Shown here: in pieces, positions 35,761-43,531 of the stretch | Numbering within the stretch: position 1 is the first letter of the stretch | Layout: each line of letters starts with the position of its first letter | Source: Kocuria carniphila | GTDB lineage: Bacteria > Actinomycetota > Actinomycetes > Actinomycetales > Micrococcaceae | NCBI RefSeq assembly: GCF_004136555.1 | Contig: NZ_NOIT01000014.1 | Location: 46,028-110,027, forward strand | Length of the DNA stretch: 64,000 nucleotides | Direction: 5' to 3' | Translations under genes and position numbers: made by a program | The notes under the pieces: generated by a model | The model's input: the letters and a program-made list of their open reading frames with translations, nothing else | What the model was told of the DNA's origin: nothing | Databases searched by the model: none

Positions 35761-36536
35761 GAGTCATTGTCGTGGGTGGTGGATCCGTGGGGTCCTCGAT
35801 CGCCCGGGAACTGGTGTCCCACGGCCACGAGATCGTGGTGATCGATGCGACGTCGGAGGTGATTGGCCGGTCGAACCTGCGCGGCACCCAGTGGGTCGTG
35901 GGTGACGCATGTGACCTGGAGGTGCTGCAACGCGCCAAGACCGAGGAAGCGGACGTCGTCGTCGCGGCGACCGGTGACGACAAGGCCAATCTGGTGGTTT
36001 CGCTCCTGGCGCGCAGCGAGTTCGGGGTTCCCCGCACCGTGGGTCGGGTGAACAATCCCAAGAACGAGTGGTTGTTCGACGACGCGTGGGGCGTGGACGT
36101 TGCCGTGTCCACTCCGCGGCTCATGACGGCCCTCGTGGAAGAGGCCGTGGAGGTGGGTGACGTGGTGCGGCTGTTGAGTTTGCAAACCGGTGGTGCCACG
36201 CTGGCCGCCTACACGGTGCCGAGGGAGCACCCTGTGGTCGCGTCCATGGTGTCCCAGGTGCCGTGGCCACCGGAGGTCGCGCTCGTGGCCATTCTGCGCG
36301 ACGGTGTGCCCATCACGCCCTCCGGCGATGACGTTCTGGAAGGTGCGGACGAACTGTTCTTCATCTCCACCGCTGAGGGTGAGGAACAGTTGCGGGCCAT
36401 GTTCACCACGGCCCAGGACGTCCCGGAGGTTGAGGTTACCGAGGACCGTCCCGAAGAGGCCGAACGGGCCGGGTCATCATCCACCCGAGCCACAACACCA
36501 ACGCGTACAGCGGAACGCCCATCACCAACCGAGTGA
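35757..36536 (+). CDS. ceoC: TrkA-family potassium uptake regulatory protein CeoC
   Basis: 259 residues with a TrkA-N Rossmann domain (VVGGGSVGSSIARELVSHGHEIVVID) and a C-terminal TrkA-C domain (about 140-215, LLSLQTGGATLAAYTVPREHP). A 40-residue Thr/Ser/Glu-rich tail follows. It overlaps ceoB by 4 bp. With KimA on the opposite strand it forms a compact potassium locus; whether CeoB/CeoC gate KimA or a separate Trk/Ktr channel cannot be told, since no TrkH/KtrB-like subunit is in the window. Its last 101 bp overlap the convergent DUF3159 gene. Confidence 0.9.
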   Translation: MRVIVVGGGSVGSSIARELVSHGHEIVVIDATSEVIGRSNLRGTQWVVGDACDLEVLQRAKTEEADVVVAATGDDKANLVVSLLARSEFGVPRTVGRVNNPKNEWLFDDAWGVDVAVSTPRLMTALVEEAVEVGDVVRLLSLQTGGATLAAYTVPREHPVVASMVSQVPWPPEVALVAILRDGVPITPSGDDVLEGADELFFISTAEGEEQLRAMFTTAQDVPEVEVTEDRPEEAERAGSSSTRATTPTRTAERPSPTE

Positions 36537-37173
36537 CACCCAGCGCGGCCACGTTCTCCGCGAAGTACAACGGCACCTGCACGAGCAGCCGCGCCGCGAA
36601 CATGCCGATCAGCAACAGGGTGGCGCGCTGATAGGCCGTGCGGCGGCGTCGGTCCTTGCGCCACTCCATCCCTTCACCGCGCACGTAGCCGTAAAACACG
36701 CCCAGCAACGGCCAGCCGACCGCGGTGGAAATGGACAGCCCAATGAACCACGCGATGTTGATGAAGAAACCGGGTACGTAGTAATCAAGGGCCTGGCCAC
36801 CGGCTCGGGCGAACAGCGCGCACACCGCCACACCGATCAGTCCGGTGATCGACTGCATCAAGGATTGCCGCTGCGCCAGGCGCAGAACCGCGAAGACCGC
36901 CGCGGTGGCCAGAGACGCGATCAGGGCGATGCCCAGTTGCTGGGTCAGCAGGAACACGACCAGGAAGATCAGGCCGGGCAGCACCGCCTCGATCAGCCCG
37001 CGCCAGCCGCCCACCGCGTGAAGCACGTCCAGCTGGCCGTGTTCATCGCGCCTCAGCCCGGCCCGCGCCGCATAGTCCCCCATGGCCTGTTCCATGGACG
37101 GCGGCCGCTCGGGCCGATCGTTGTCTTCCTGCTCACCGGAGTGCTCCGGGGGCGGGGGTGTTCCGTGGCTCAC
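36436..37173 (-). CDS. DUF3159 family membrane protein
   Basis: 245 residues with five or six hydrophobic segments (LIEAVLPGLIFLVVFLL, IALIASLATAAVFAVL, a later FINIAWFIGLSISTAVGWPLLGVFYGYV and VTRLVMGVPLYALVLWLGWMM). The hydrophilic N-terminus (VSHGTPPPPEHSGEQ) and the ARAGLRRDEHGQLD lead are typical. The start is GTG at 37171-37173, overlapping the OB-fold gene stop (GTGA). The function is unknown; the family is conserved beside CeoBC in Actinobacteria. It overlaps the ceoC 3' end by 101 bp on the opposite strand. Confidence 0.82.
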   Translation of the reverse strand: MSHGTPPPPEHSGEQEDNDRPERPPSMEQAMGDYAARAGLRRDEHGQLDVLHAVGGWRGLIEAVLPGLIFLVVFLLTQQLGIALIASLATAAVFAVLRLAQRQSLMQSITGLIGVAVCALFARAGGQALDYYVPGFFINIAWFIGLSISTAVGWPLLGVFYGYVRGEGMEWRKDRRRRTAYQRATLLLIGMFAARLLVQVPLYFAENVAALGVTRLVMGVPLYALVLWLGWMMTRPVRPLRDGPR

Positions 37174-37544
37174 CGGTTGATCCTTTTGGGAGTGATGATC
37201 TCGTAACGAGGGTTGTACATGGTCGGCACCGAATCGGTGAAGGACACCACGGCCACGCACCGCAGTTTCGTGCCCGCCATGACGCCTGGGACGCTGCGCT
37301 GACCGTGCCAGAGCAGTTTGATGTAGGAATCGGCGCGGCCCAGTTCCTGCGGCGGTTGGTTCTGCACGTGGAGCACGGCTTGGTACCGCGGAGCCTCCGT
37401 GGCCGGGGAGAACGTCACCTCGGTGACCTCACCCTCAACCATGACCCGCCGCCGTTGCGACGACGCCGCCGGATCCAGATCCTGTGCGGCGGCGCCGCAC
37501 TCGCTCACCACGTCGATGGCGCCGGTGGCTTGGGATGTCACCAC
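37170..37544 (-). CDS. OB-fold nucleic-acid-binding domain protein
   Basis: About 124 residues, an OB-fold built around RRVMVEGEVTEVTFSPATEAPRYQAVLHV and SYIKLLWHGQRSVPGVMAGTKLRCVAVVSF. It resembles the small OB-fold proteins of the Rv2694c type; nucleic-acid binding is inferred only from fold. Two GTG codons (37544 and 37541) are candidate starts. It lies 5 bp after the DUF3710 gene and overlaps DUF3159, so all three are probably one operon. Confidence 0.75.
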   Translation of the reverse strand: MVTSQATGAIDVVSECGAAAQDLDPAASSQRRRVMVEGEVTEVTFSPATEAPRYQAVLHVQNQPPQELGRADSYIKLLWHGQRSVPGVMAGTKLRCVAVVSFTDSVPTMYNPRYEIITPKRINR

Positions 37545-37549
37545 GACAA

Positions 37550-38302
37550 TCAGCCGATTTCGGTGATTTCAGGACCGCGGCGCGGTGCACTCACCGGCGG
37601 TTGCGGGTCCTCGACGGGTTGTTCGGGCGATGCGGTCCCCGGATTCTGGGGCGTGGCATTCTCCGGAACCTTGAATTGCAAGAGGTCACGCGGGGGCATC
37701 GGATCCTGTCCGCGCACGATCACCAACGACCGCACGACGTCGTCGAGGACCTCCGCGGTCGTGGACGGCATTGCGCCGCCACCCGTGTAGACCGCGCGCA
37801 GGAACCAACGGGGCCCGTCGATGCCGACGAACCGCGCCAATCGGTAGCCGGGACCGCCCGAGGCGGTGGTCGCGTTGAACTTCGCGTTGACCTGCAGGCC
37901 CAGCGGTCCTTCGGCCACCGTCGCCTGCCCGCCATCACGGCGCAGCCCCTCTGTGAGCTCGCGGCGAACGTCGTCCCACAGGCCACTGCTCTTGGGAGCC
38001 GAGAAGGCCTGCAGCTGGACCGAGCCGTCCTTGTAGTCGACGTTCAGCGCGCGCGGTCGTTGCGTTTGCTCATCCAGGTCCATGCGCACGGCCACCCCGG
38101 ACACGGGCTTGATCAGGATGCAGCCGAGGTCCACATAGTCCTCACGCTCGCCCTTCATCTCGGACTCGTCCCACGGTCCCAGCGCGCGGGGGTCCGGCGA
38201 CGACGCCGCTTCCGCCTCCTCGGGTGCGTCCTGCGGCTCGGTCTCGGCGACGGCGCCGCTGTCCGCCTGGGCGTCCTTGCCGCGCTTCTTACGTCCAAAC
38301 AT
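37550..38302 (-). CDS. DUF3710 family protein
   Basis: 250 residues. A basic start (MFGRKKRGKD), an acidic spacer, then the conserved domain GPWDESEMKGEREDYVDLGCILIKPVSGVAVRMDLDE and GYRLARFVGIDGPRWFLRAVYTG. The C-terminus is Pro-rich (PQPPVSAPRRGPEITEIG). No enzymatic motif. It lies 49 bp downstream of dut and 5 bp before the OB-fold gene. The family is conserved in this neighbourhood across Actinobacteria but uncharacterised. Confidence 0.85.
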   Translation of the reverse strand: MFGRKKRGKDAQADSGAVAETEPQDAPEEAEAASSPDPRALGPWDESEMKGEREDYVDLGCILIKPVSGVAVRMDLDEQTQRPRALNVDYKDGSVQLQAFSAPKSSGLWDDVRRELTEGLRRDGGQATVAEGPLGLQVNAKFNATTASGGPGYRLARFVGIDGPRWFLRAVYTGGGAMPSTTAEVLDDVVRSLVIVRGQDPMPPRDLLQFKVPENATPQNPGTASPEQPVEDPQPPVSAPRRGPEITEIG

Positions 38303-38351
38303 GTGTGCTCCGTTTACTGTCTGCGGGTCGTGGTGATTGGGTGGCCGGGGT

Positions 38352-38813
38352 CTAGTGGGTTCCCGAGGAGCCGAAGCCCCCCGCCCCTCGTTCGCTCTCG
38401 GGCAGCTCTGTCACTGCCTCGAAGTGCGCCGTCTCCACACGCTGGATCACAAGCTGGGCAATTCGCTCCCCTCGGCTCACCGTGTAGGTTTCCGTGCGGT
38501 CGGTGTTGAGCAGGCACACCTTGATCTCGCCCCGGTAACCACAGTCCACGGTTCCGGGAGCGTTGACCACCGTCAATCCGTGCTTGGCCGCCAATCCCGA
38601 TCTGGGGTGCACCAAGCCCACGTACCCGTGGGGAATCGCAAGGGCCACACCGGTGTCCACCAGTGCGCGCTGACCCGGCTCCAGCACGGTTTCTTGTCGG
38701 GCTCGCAAATCGGCCCCGGCGTCTCCAAGGGTCGCGTAGGACGGGGGTGCCAGCTCAGGATCCAACATCTTGAGGGCCACGGTCACGGTGTGGTTACCGG
38801 CTACATCAGTCAC
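38352..38813 (-). CDS. dut: dUTP diphosphatase
   Basis: 153-residue trimeric enzyme hydrolysing dUTP to dUMP, protecting DNA from uracil and feeding dTMP synthesis. All five motifs are seen: YATLGDAGADLRA, HPRSGLAAK, NAPGTVDCGYRGEI (catalytic Asp in VDCGYRG), GERIAQLVI and RGAGGFGSSG. The GTG start at 38811-38813 is preceded by TAGAGT and 8 nt, consistent with a leaderless transcript; the divergent DUF3093 gene starts 81 bp away. Its function complements nrdF in nucleotide metabolism. Confidence 0.95.
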   Translation of the reverse strand: MTDVAGNHTVTVALKMLDPELAPPSYATLGDAGADLRARQETVLEPGQRALVDTGVALAIPHGYVGLVHPRSGLAAKHGLTVVNAPGTVDCGYRGEIKVCLLNTDRTETYTVSRGERIAQLVIQRVETAHFEAVTELPESERGAGGFGSSGTH

Positions 38814-38827
38814 AATCCACCACTCTA
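38814..38827 (-). promoter_or_regulatory. Probable leaderless -10 box before dut
   Basis: TAGAGT read on the minus strand, then 8 nt to the GTG start at 38813. No ribosome site is evident. Confidence 0.4.
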
Positions 38828-38894
38828 ACGCGGTGCACCATGTGGCGCCGTCTGCACGTGGAAGACTCCTAGCAAGCTGTGGGAAAGTGGAGCC

Positions 38895-39419
38895 ATGACC
38901 TCTCACGATCCGCGCGCCACCACGGCCTCAGAGCCGGTAACCCCCGACCATCCTTCGACCGAGCCCGTGGTCGAATATCAGGAGCGACTCACCGTCGCGT
39001 GGTGGATGTGGCTCGTGGTCCTGTTCGTCGGAGCGGCGTCTTTCATAGCCCTGGCCCCCATCAACATGGCCGTGGGCATCATTGCGGCGGTCGTGATCAT
39101 GGTCTTGATCACGTTGATCCTCCATCTCGGCTCGCCCAGGATCGTGGTCACGGATCAGGACGTTCGCGTGGGCCGCGCCTACATCGAACGCCGTTTCGTC
39201 GGCGAGGCAGAGCCGCTGCGCGGAGATGCCGTGCGAGTGGCTCGCGGGCCGGAACTGGACGGCCGCGCGTTCATGAACTTCCGCGTGTCCATTCCTGACA
39301 TGTGCCGGATCGAGATCGTGGACCCCGTGGACCCCACACCGTACTGGCTCACCGCAACCCGTCACCCCGAAGAATTAGCGCGAGCCATCAACGCCGGTCG
39401 CCCCACGGACTCGGCGTGA
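38895..39419 (+). CDS. DUF3093 family membrane protein
   Basis: 174 residues. Two adjacent hydrophobic segments (about 35-55 and 60-78, WWMWLVVLFVGAASFIAL and GIIAAVVIMVLITLIL) are followed by a soluble beta-rich domain (RIVVTDQDVRVGRAYIERRFVG, later ARGPELDGRAFMNFRVSIP). The conserved SPYWLTATRHPEELARAI ending is characteristic. A GGAG ribosome site lies 3-4 nt before the ATG. It is divergent from dut, as Rv2698 is from dut in M. tuberculosis. The function is unknown. Confidence 0.88.
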   Translation: MTSHDPRATTASEPVTPDHPSTEPVVEYQERLTVAWWMWLVVLFVGAASFIALAPINMAVGIIAAVVIMVLITLILHLGSPRIVVTDQDVRVGRAYIERRFVGEAEPLRGDAVRVARGPELDGRAFMNFRVSIPDMCRIEIVDPVDPTPYWLTATRHPEELARAINAGRPTDSA

Positions 39420-39441
39420 GACGACACGGTATGCGGAGCTG

Positions 39442-39485
39442 AAAAAGTCCGGGCGGTCACCATTTGGTGACCGCCCGGACTTTTT
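39442..39485. terminator. Bidirectional intrinsic terminator
   Basis: Perfect 20-bp stem (39442-39461 and 39466-39485) with a 4-nt loop and A5/T5 ends, so it works in both directions. It lies between the convergent DUF3093 and DUF4193 genes. Confidence 0.95.
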
Positions 39486-39513
39486 ATTCAACGGCTGATT
39501 CAGAGACCGCGTG

Positions 39514-39813
39514 TCAGCCCATGCATTCGAAGCAGAACTTCACGCCGTCGCGTTCTTCGGCAAGCTGCGAACGGTGACGTACCAGGAAGCACGAACCGCA
39601 CGTAAATTCGTCTTCCTGAGCGGGAAGAACCACTACGGACAGTTCTTCGTTGGACAGGTCTGCGCCGGGGAGCTCGAAGCTTTCGGCCGCTGCAGCTTCA
39701 TCTTCGTCGACGCTGCCGGACTGCTGATCCGATCGACGAGACTGCAACTCCTCGATCGAGTCTTCTTTGAGGTCTTCGTCCTGCTTGCGCGGCGCGTCGT
39801 AATCTGTGGCCAT
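39514..39813 (-). CDS. DUF4193 family zinc-ribbon-like protein
   Basis: 99 residues. The N-terminal half is acidic and disordered (MATDYDAPRKQDEDLKEDSIEELQSRR), then a conserved VVLPAQEDEFTCGSCFLVRHRSQLAEERDGVKFCFECMG with two CxxC pairs (CGSC and CFEC) predicted to bind zinc. It probably binds a protein or nucleic-acid partner; the family is always near sigA/dut in Actinobacteria (recalled). The ATG is at 39811-39813. It converges on DUF3093 and shares a 333-bp upstream region with sepH. Confidence 0.9.
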   Translation of the reverse strand: MATDYDAPRKQDEDLKEDSIEELQSRRSDQQSGSVDEDEAAAAESFELPGADLSNEELSVVVLPAQEDEFTCGSCFLVRHRSQLAEERDGVKFCFECMG

Positions 39814-40146
39814 GTGTGAATCCGCTCCAACCGGTCTTCGCGAGATCGCTGTGGGTGTCGAGACCCCGGCTTTCTGGGAAAAATGCCGGGTCCGTGTCGC
39901 GTAGATTGTTCACCATCAACCGCGAAAAATCCAGCCCGAATCTCCTGCGGCGAAATGTGTGTCTTACAGCACGCGGATCCGCCCCCGAACGGCTGCTCCC
40001 GGTATACCCCGCCCCGTCCCTCGAAAAATGCGGTGGCCCGGGCAGAAACCGGTTCGGGGCCCTTCATGAAAGCACTAGACTGGCACGACATGAGCGGCAG
40101 GAATTTCTCTGACAGCATTACTTCCCGCCGGTAAAGGAAGGACAGC
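39814..40146. other. Divergent promoter region between DUF4193 and sepH
   Basis: 333 bp without a conventional gene. Its right end has TAGACT at 40076-40081 and a 14-codon upstream ORF (40090-40134) before sepH. The rest is relatively AT-rich with short TTTTTC and GAAAAAT patches and no recognised RNA or repeat. Confidence 0.5.
40076..40134 (+). promoter_or_regulatory. sepH promoter with leaderless 14-codon upstream ORF
   Basis: TAGACT (40076-40081) is followed by 8 nt and ATG at 40090, which opens a frame of 14 codons (MSGRNFSDSITSRR) ending with TAA at 40132-40134. The sepH ribosome site AAGGAAGG overlaps the stop region, and sepH starts 12 nt later. It could couple or attenuate sepH translation (inference). 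Confidence 0.4.
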
Positions 40147-41484
40147 ATGGACCAGTTGCACCTGGTGGGCATACACGATGACGGGGAGCACCTCATCGTG
40201 GAAACCACCGATTCACAGCGTTACTCGCTGAAAATCGATCAGCAGTTACGACAAGCGGTGCAGCACGCGCGGAAGAAGACACCCGCGCGTGGCCGTGTGA
40301 CGGGCCAGTTCGGCCCCCGCGATATCCAGGCTCGTTTCCGTGCCGGTGCCAGCGTGGAAGACATCGTGGCCGAGTCCGGATGGGAGCCGGAGCGCGTCAA
40401 GCGTTACGAATGGCCGATCCTCGCCGAGCGCGGTCACATGGTGCGGGAAGCCCTCAAGGTTAAAGTCACCGGCACGAGCCCTTCCCACGACGGCTACCGT
40501 TCCGTGTTCGAGGGCGAACCCCGCACTCTCGAGCAGACCGTGCGCCATCGTGCCCGGAACACCGGTGTTGCGGTGGATTCGTTGGACTGGGATGCGTGGC
40601 AGCGCGAGGACCAACTCTGGACACTGCAACTGTCTTTCACCGTGTCCGATCGCGACCAGGCACCCCATGACACCAATGGTCCCGCGGAGTGGACCTACAA
40701 CCCCGCGAATCAGACGGTTCGACCGGCCAATGACTGGGCCACCGCGCTGGGTCAGGAACCGCACGAGTCAGGGCCGCTGGGCGTTCCCGCCCCCGCAGTG
40801 AGCCATGCTCCGGCCCCCAACGCCCAGGTGGAGCAACTCCAGCGAGAGGCCAGCCAGGCGGACGAGTTGCTGGACGTGCTGCAGTCACGCCGCGGACGGC
40901 GTCTGGGTTCGGACAGTGAAGAAGACGACCGCCTGGCCGAGATCCTCGGCCGCGGCATGGGGCACGTGGACAACCGTCCCCGACCCATCGGCGCGCCAGA
41001 TGATTCTCCGCTGTTCGATCAGCCCATCCAGCCCGCTGCCGCCCGCGTCGCCGAGGACCGAGCCTTGGAAGAGGACGCAGACATCGAGATCGTGGATGAT
41101 TCCACGAACGCTCCCCACGAGCACGAGACCTCGAGCGAGGAACCGGACCAGGCGGCGTCGCCGTCGCTGCCCGAGGCCGTCACCGCCGGTCGAGGCCCTC
41201 AGCTCACCGTGGCTACGGATTCCGAGGAGTCGATGGCCACCCTCGAATCGGAGGAGCCCGTCGCTCAAGACGACCGGGGCGAAGAGTCGGAGTCACCGGA
41301 ATCGACGTCCGCCACGCTTCAGGAAACTCCGGAGACGGAGCCCGAAATCGAGCCGGCGCAACGCCACGAGGAACCACAGGAGCAACCGCAACGGGCTCCC
41401 GGTCCGCGCGGCCGTACTGGCAAGGCGAAACGCTCGTCGGTGCCGAGTTGGGACGAGATCGTCTTCGGTTCCAACTCGAACTAG
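40147..41484 (+). CDS. sepH: Septation protein SepH
   Basis: 445-residue FtsZ-associated cell-division protein of Actinobacteria. The N-terminal DUF3071 domain (about 1-180: MDQLHLVGIHDDGEHLIVE, FGPRDIQARFRAGASVEDIVAESGWEPERVKRYEWPI with a helix-turn-helix) is the FtsZ-stimulating part; the WTLQLSF core follows. A long acidic, Pro/Ser/Glu-rich disordered linker (about 250-430) ends in a conserved C-terminal WDEIVFGSN peptide, likely another contact site. Ribosome site AAGGAAGG lies 7 nt before the ATG. It is divergent from DUF4193 and preceded by a short upstream ORF. Confidence 0.93.
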   Translation: MDQLHLVGIHDDGEHLIVETTDSQRYSLKIDQQLRQAVQHARKKTPARGRVTGQFGPRDIQARFRAGASVEDIVAESGWEPERVKRYEWPILAERGHMVREALKVKVTGTSPSHDGYRSVFEGEPRTLEQTVRHRARNTGVAVDSLDWDAWQREDQLWTLQLSFTVSDRDQAPHDTNGPAEWTYNPANQTVRPANDWATALGQEPHESGPLGVPAPAVSHAPAPNAQVEQLQREASQADELLDVLQSRRGRRLGSDSEEDDRLAEILGRGMGHVDNRPRPIGAPDDSPLFDQPIQPAAARVAEDRALEEDADIEIVDDSTNAPHEHETSSEEPDQAASPSLPEAVTAGRGPQLTVATDSEESMATLESEEPVAQDDRGEESESPESTSATLQETPETEPEIEPAQRHEEPQEQPQRAPGPRGRTGKAKRSSVPSWDEIVFGSNSN

Positions 41485-41615
41485 TGTCCGGGAGCACCAC
41501 GCGAGGGACTGCAGATTTCCCGTCGACACGCTAGAGTCATCAAGGCAGATTGGGCTCAGGGGAGAGAGCGGTCCATCTTTGCTCTGGCAATTCATGGATT
41601 CGAGGGACGCGTTGC

Positions 41616-42254
41616 ATGGGTAATTCCATACAGGACGACTTGTTCGGTGCCGATGAACCGGCTGCGGAAGCAACCGGTGGTTCCACCGAACCCGAAGGTG
41701 ACGGGGGTTTCCGCCGATTCATGGCACCCCTCGTGCTCGGATTGGCCGCGCTCCTGGTCCTCGTGGGGGTGGGCGCACTGGCTTTCACCGGACTGTCGAA
41801 TTCCCAGGATGATGAGGAACCCGCAGACTTCGCCACGGAATCCGAATCGCCGTCCCCCACGCCCACGCGCAGCGCCACTCCGAGCCGCACGCCGTCCCCC
41901 ACCCCGGTGGAAACCGCCCCGCCGGTCCAGGAGTACGTGCCGCCGCCACCTCCTCCTGTAGCGCCCCCGGTGGTTCCTCCGCCCCCGCCCGCACCGGTTC
42001 CGCCGCCTCCGGCACCACCGGTGACCCAGGCACCGGAGCCGACCAAGAAGCCCGAGCCGACCAAGAAGCCGACCCCGGCCCCGACGAAGCAACCGACGAC
42101 GGCGCCCAAGCCGCCGAAGTCGACGCCGACACAGGCTCCCAAGCCGCCGTCGACCAAGGCTCCGGTAACCAAAGCGCCGCCCGCTCCCAAGCCGACGAAG
42201 GCGAAGCCGCCGGCCAACGACAAGCCGGCATCGACACCCAAGCCCAGCAATTAG
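41616..42254 (+). CDS. Pro-rich membrane-anchored protein
   Basis: 212 residues. A short cytoplasmic part, a single membrane segment (about 35-58, APLVLGLAALLVLVGVGALAF) and a long extracytoplasmic Pro/Thr/Lys-rich tail (PPPPPPVAPP, then TKKPEPTKKPTPAP). No folded domain is visible outside. The tail resembles wall-spanning linkers; it may sit in peptidoglycan. The ATG at 41616 is supported by GAGGG 9 nt upstream. It follows sepH by 131 bp on the same strand and ends at a hairpin terminator. No function can be assigned. Confidence 0.75.
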   Translation: MGNSIQDDLFGADEPAAEATGGSTEPEGDGGFRRFMAPLVLGLAALLVLVGVGALAFTGLSNSQDDEEPADFATESESPSPTPTRSATPSRTPSPTPVETAPPVQEYVPPPPPPVAPPVVPPPPPAPVPPPPAPPVTQAPEPTKKPEPTKKPTPAPTKQPTTAPKPPKSTPTQAPKPPSTKAPVTKAPPAPKPTKAKPPANDKPASTPKPSN

Positions 42255-42260
42255 TGCACA

Positions 42261-42294
42261 GAGGCCCGATTCGCACTCCAGCGAATCGGGCCTC
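42261..42294. terminator. Hairpin terminator after Pro-rich gene
   Basis: Perfect 14-bp stem (42261-42274 and 42281-42294) with a 6-nt loop, followed by a TTCGTGTT tail. It serves the plus-strand gene. Confidence 0.82.
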
Positions 42295-42397
42295 TTCGTG
42301 TTCAGTTATCGGTCTCGGGACGACGCCACCGCGATGCGAACCTGGGCGCTCGTCGAATCGTCCCGTTCCCCCTGGCCGGTGGCCAGACACCGGGTAG

Positions 42398-43531
42398 TTA
42401 CCAGAGCAGCGCCGGAATCAGGCGTTCGGCATCCGTGAGGGAGCCGTGCTGACCCACCATGTTCAGGGGCTTGGCGCCCTGCCGTGAAACGTCATAAATG
42501 GCGACCGGTTCCTTGCCGAGTACCCATACATCACCGGCGCGTTCCAGGACGGCCTGATTCGGGTCACTGCCGAAGTAACCGCCCGAGGCCAGCTCGTCCC
42601 GCGTGGCCACCCATACGTCGTCGCCGAAGTGGTCCTGCCAGCGAGTGACGACCTTCTCAGGATCGGTATCCGCTTCCATGTGAAGTTGCACGGCCCGCGG
42701 TTCACCCGCGGTGTGTCGCACGCCGTCGAGCAGTCCGGGCACGGCGCTGGCGTCATAACGGTGTTCGGGAGCCACGTCCACCATGCCGTGATCGGCGGTG
42801 AGGATCACGCGGGTGTTGGCCGGTAGCTTCTGGACGAGCCGCTTGATCGCGGAATCCAGCTCTTCGAGGGCCTGCAGCCACGTGTCGGATCGCCACCCCT
42901 TGGAGTGCCCGATCTTGTCCAGCTCGTCCCAATAGAAGTACACCAGGGCGCGCTTTCCCTCCCGGAGTTCCTCGAGGGCGGCGGCGGTGCGTGCGAATAC
43001 GCCGTCGGCGCCCTTGAAGCGACCGCCGCGCAGCGACGCGCGGGTCAGTTCGGAGTTCTCGAACCGAGGCTTGCTGATGGTCACGGTGTCCACCGTGTCC
43101 TCCGCCCGGTTGAACACCGTGCGATGCGGCTGCCAGGATTCCGGGTCGATCTGTGGGCTCCACTGCCCCAACATGTTGACCACCCGGTCCCGGGCCGGAT
43201 CCAGCACGTCGTAGCCGAGCATGCCGTGCTGCCCGGGGGTCAGCCCGGTGCCCAGACTCGACAGCGATACGGACGTGGTGGTGGGGAACGCGGCGTCGAG
43301 CTCCCCCAAGGACTGCGCCTTCCGGAGCGTAGGCGCGTAACTCGCGTACTCGCTGAGCAATCTGGAACCCAGACCGTCCACGAGTACCACCACGTAGCGC
43401 TGGGCCTTGGGCAAACCCAGGGAGTTCGTGAGGTCGGGGACGCCCAGGGCTGCGGCGGCAGAGGACATCACGTCTGCCACGCTGCGCCGGCCGTAACGCG
43501 GGGGCGCAGGAAAATCAGACGGCAGTGTCAT
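42398..43531 (-). CDS. Alkaline phosphatase-superfamily nucleotide pyrophosphatase/phosphodiesterase
   Basis: 377-residue zinc-dependent hydrolase. VVVLVDGLGSRLL near residue 50 gives the metal Asp, AAFPTTTSVSLSSLGTGLTPGQHGMLGY contains the nucleophile Thr and the ligand His, YFYWDELDKIGHSKGW gives Asp and His ligands, and ILTADHGMVDV the Asp-His pair. No signal peptide is seen, so it is probably cytoplasmic, acting on nucleotides or phosphodiesters. Its ATG overlaps the stop of the DUF5998 gene (ATGA), placing it at the end of the kinase/DUF5998 run. Confidence 0.88.
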   Translation of the reverse strand: MTLPSDFPAPPRYGRRSVADVMSSAAAALGVPDLTNSLGLPKAQRYVVVLVDGLGSRLLSEYASYAPTLRKAQSLGELDAAFPTTTSVSLSSLGTGLTPGQHGMLGYDVLDPARDRVVNMLGQWSPQIDPESWQPHRTVFNRAEDTVDTVTISKPRFENSELTRASLRGGRFKGADGVFARTAAALEELREGKRALVYFYWDELDKIGHSKGWRSDTWLQALEELDSAIKRLVQKLPANTRVILTADHGMVDVAPEHRYDASAVPGLLDGVRHTAGEPRAVQLHMEADTDPEKVVTRWQDHFGDDVWVATRDELASGGYFGSDPNQAVLERAGDVWVLGKEPVAIYDVSRQGAKPLNMVGQHGSLTDAERLIPALLW

